Shown one piece after another: positions 62,325 to 64,000 of a DNA stretch of 64,000 bases (the first letter of the stretch is position 1; the number at the start of each line of letters is the position of its first letter). The stretch is from Microbacterium sp. LWS13-1.2. GTDB taxonomy: Bacteria; Actinomycetota; Actinomycetes; Actinomycetales; Microbacteriaceae. The translations under genes and the position numbers were made by a program. The stretch lies in the NCBI RefSeq assembly GCF_040144835.1, contig NZ_CP151632.1, forward strand, positions 3,844,001 to 3,908,000. Direction: 5' to 3'. The notes beneath the pieces were generated by a model. That model saw only the letters and a program-made list of their open reading frames with translations. It had not been told where the DNA came from and ran no database searches.

Positions 62325-63977
62325 TCAGGAGTTCACGCGGATGATCTCGCGCTGGTACGGCGCCACGACCGTGCCCGAGATGCGGCAGTCCAGCACCAGG
62401 AACGGGCGGGATGCCGCGGGCTCGGTGACCCACGTCGCCAGGCGCTCCAGATCGTCGAGGTCGCGCACGACCACGCCCTCGGCGCCGACGCCCGCTGCGA
62501 GGGCCGCGAAGTCGACCTCGGGGATGAGCATGGGCTCCTGCGCGAGGCCCTTGAGCCCGTAGAGGTTCACTTCGGCGCCGTATGCGGCGTCGTTCCAGAC
62601 GACCGCGAGTCCGCGCCCGCCCGCGACCCGCACCGCGGACTCGAGGTCGGCGAGCGCCATGAGCCCACCGCCGTCTCCGGTCGTGAGCACGACGGTGGCC
62701 GACGGCTTCGCGAGTACGGCGCCGGGGACCGACGGCCAGCCCAGCCCGATCGACTGGAACGCCGTCCCGACCATGATCATCCGGTCGGGGGCGGCAACCG
62801 GCCAGTACATGTTCGCCCATCCGATGAAGTGCCCGCCGTCCGACACGACCACACGGTCATCGGGCAGCAGCTCGCCGATCCGGGTCGCGACCGATCGGGG
62901 GTCGAGCCGGCCGTCGGGTGCCACGCCCTCGCCGGGGTCGTATGCGCGAAGGGGCATGATGTCCACGGCCTCGCGCCAGCCGCTCGGGCCGGTGCTCCGC
63001 CCCCGCAGTCTGTCCGCGACCGCGCGCGCGACCGTCGCGGCATCCCCGCGCACATATCCGCCCACGTGGGGGTGGGTGGCTGCCGGCGCCACATCCACCT
63101 GGAACACACGCGTGCCGGGCGCGAAGAGGTCGCCGAACCGCATCGTGAACTGGTTGAGGGACGCCCCGAACACGACCGCCACGTCGGCCTCGCGGACCAG
63201 CTCCATGGCGCTCTCGGCGCCGAAGCCTCCGGTCACGCCGAGGTCGAACTCGCTGCGGGGGAAGATCGACCGACCGAGCGCGGTCGAGGCGGTGATGGCG
63301 CCGACGGCATCGGCGACCTCACCGAGCGCCTCACCCGCGCCCGATATCCAGGCGCCGTGACCGGCGAGCAGGAACGGGCGCTCGGCCGATGCCAGTGCCT
63401 CGACGATCCGCTCGACGGCGCCCTCGGCGAACGGTCCGGCCGGCACCAGCGGCCCGGGCAGGCGAGGCTCATGAGCCTCGGGCATCGGGCCTGCGTCGCG
63501 CGCCGCCACGTCGTACGGGATCGCGAGCACCGTTGGCACGCGGTAGGTGAGCGCGTGCTCGATCGCGATGACCGTCGTGGCCGCGGCATCTGCTCGCCCG
63601 ACGGTGTACGTCCTCGCGCCGACGGCCGACGCGAGGGCGATCTGGTCGACGTCCCACGGGCGCGGACCCGATGTCGGCTCGTCGCCGACGACGAGCACGA
63701 GCGGAACATGCGCCTGCACCGCCTCGGCGAGGGCGGTGAGCGTGTTCGTGAATCCGGCGCCGTAGGTCGCGGTCGCCGCCGCGAGCCGGCCCGAGGCGCG
63801 GTGGTAGGCGTCGGCGGCCACGACGCCGCCCGCCTCGTGGCGCACGGCGGTGAAGTGCACCTCGGTGGAGCGCTCCAGCGCGTCCAGGAAGTGGGCGTTG
63901 CCGTTGCCCATGACGCCGAAGACGTGGTCGATGTGACGGGCGAGGGTGAGGGCGACGTGGGCCGAGACGGTGCTCAT
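62325..63977 (-). CDS. Thiamine-diphosphate-dependent enzyme (acetolactate synthase/decarboxylase-like)
   Basis: The 550-residue protein has the three-domain TPP fold: N-terminal PYR domain with the activating glutamate in AVRHEAGGVVAADAYHRASG, a central domain (PFLLAGHGAWISGAG; VAVVFGASLNQFTMRFG), and a C-terminal PP domain with the TPP motif GDGGGLMALADLES ending in WNDAAYG. It could be a 2-oxoacid decarboxylase or carboligase. Adjacency to paa genes hints at an aryl-2-oxoacid substrate, but this is inference. ATG 63977; another ATG lies six codons upstream. Confidence 0.8.
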   Translation of the reverse strand: MSTVSAHVALTLARHIDHVFGVMGNGNAHFLDALERSTEVHFTAVRHEAGGVVAADAYHRASGRLAAATATYGAGFTNTLTALAEAVQAHVPLVLVVGDEPTSGPRPWDVDQIALASAVGARTYTVGRADAAATTVIAIEHALTYRVPTVLAIPYDVAARDAGPMPEAHEPRLPGPLVPAGPFAEGAVERIVEALASAERPFLLAGHGAWISGAGEALGEVADAVGAITASTALGRSIFPRSEFDLGVTGGFGAESAMELVREADVAVVFGASLNQFTMRFGDLFAPGTRVFQVDVAPAATHPHVGGYVRGDAATVARAVADRLRGRSTGPSGWREAVDIMPLRAYDPGEGVAPDGRLDPRSVATRIGELLPDDRVVVSDGGHFIGWANMYWPVAAPDRMIMVGTAFQSIGLGWPSVPGAVLAKPSATVVLTTGDGGGLMALADLESAVRVAGGRGLAVVWNDAAYGAEVNLYGLKGLAQEPMLIPEVDFAALAAGVGAEGVVVRDLDDLERLATWVTEPAASRPFLVLDCRISGTVVAPYQREIIRVNS

Positions 63978-64000
63978 GGCGGGGGTGGCGGGCACGGCGA

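Overview
The window reads as chromosome of a high-GC actinobacterium, most likely a Microbacteriaceae member close to Microbacterium. Support comes from the very high GC in third codon positions, many GTG starts and 4-base ATGA/GTGA gene overlaps, a monomeric NADP-isocitrate dehydrogenase, ROK/BadF sugar kinases, actinobacterial paa and homoprotocatechuate gene orders, and families of short palindromic repeats. No rRNA, tRNA, CRISPR array, integrase or intact insertion sequence was seen.

Layout. 0-5.3 kb: a cluster of WXG-type small helical proteins, a WXG/membrane protein, membrane proteins and ~205-residue proteins of unknown function, resembling an ESX/type VII accessory region whose secretion machinery is not in the window. 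5.3-7.5 kb: Ada/AlkA-type regulator-glycosylase and Ogt for alkylation repair. 7.6-11.6 kb: a 26-codon leader-like ORF followed by a heterodimeric ABC exporter. 11.8-17.7 kb (minus): a mannan/glucomannan-type operon (CE7 esterase, broken sugar permease, GH2 mannosidase, GH113-like protein, BadF-type kinase). 17.8-22.8 kb: GNAT, icd and a membrane L,D-transpeptidase. 23-29.4 kb plus 34.6-37.4 kb: an amino-sugar regulon (ROK regulator, ABC importer, ROK kinase, NagB, NagA, GH20 hexosaminidase) linked by a shared operator-like dyad. 30.2-34.1 kb: a 40-G homopolymer, a GlcD-type oxidase and an ECF sigma factor fused to a zinc finger, hydrophobic region and Gly/Asn-rich tail. 37.4-39.7 kb: ZTP riboswitch, glyA, folD. 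39.8-43.2 kb: MarR/oxidoreductase pair, ECF sigma factor with DGPF/YCII partner, membrane protein.

43.3-51.7 kb: the homoprotocatechuate (4-hydroxyphenylacetate) meta-cleavage operon (HpaG-RraA fusion, GntR regulator, HpaE, HpaD, HpaH, HpaI) facing a divergent MHS-family transporter. 51.8-61.7 kb: the phenylacetyl-CoA pathway, with a TetR (PaaR-like) regulator, beta-oxidation and PaaZ genes, PaaI, the PaaABCDE epoxidase and a second enoyl-CoA hydratase. Two nearly identical TetR-type operators precede its two transcription units. The PaaK ligase and PaaJ thiolase are not in the window. 61.7-64 kb: regulator debris and a TPP-dependent enzyme.

The most unusual features are REP-like palindromes that have entered reading frames: an 89-codon repeat linker inside the HpaG-RraA fusion, and repeat-derived ends on PaaA, PaaC and an ABC subunit. 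Also notable are the membrane-tethered sigma/anti-sigma fusion, the BmrB-like leader ORF before the asymmetric ABC exporter, and the 40-G tract. All functional statements rest on motif reading by eye; no database search was run.
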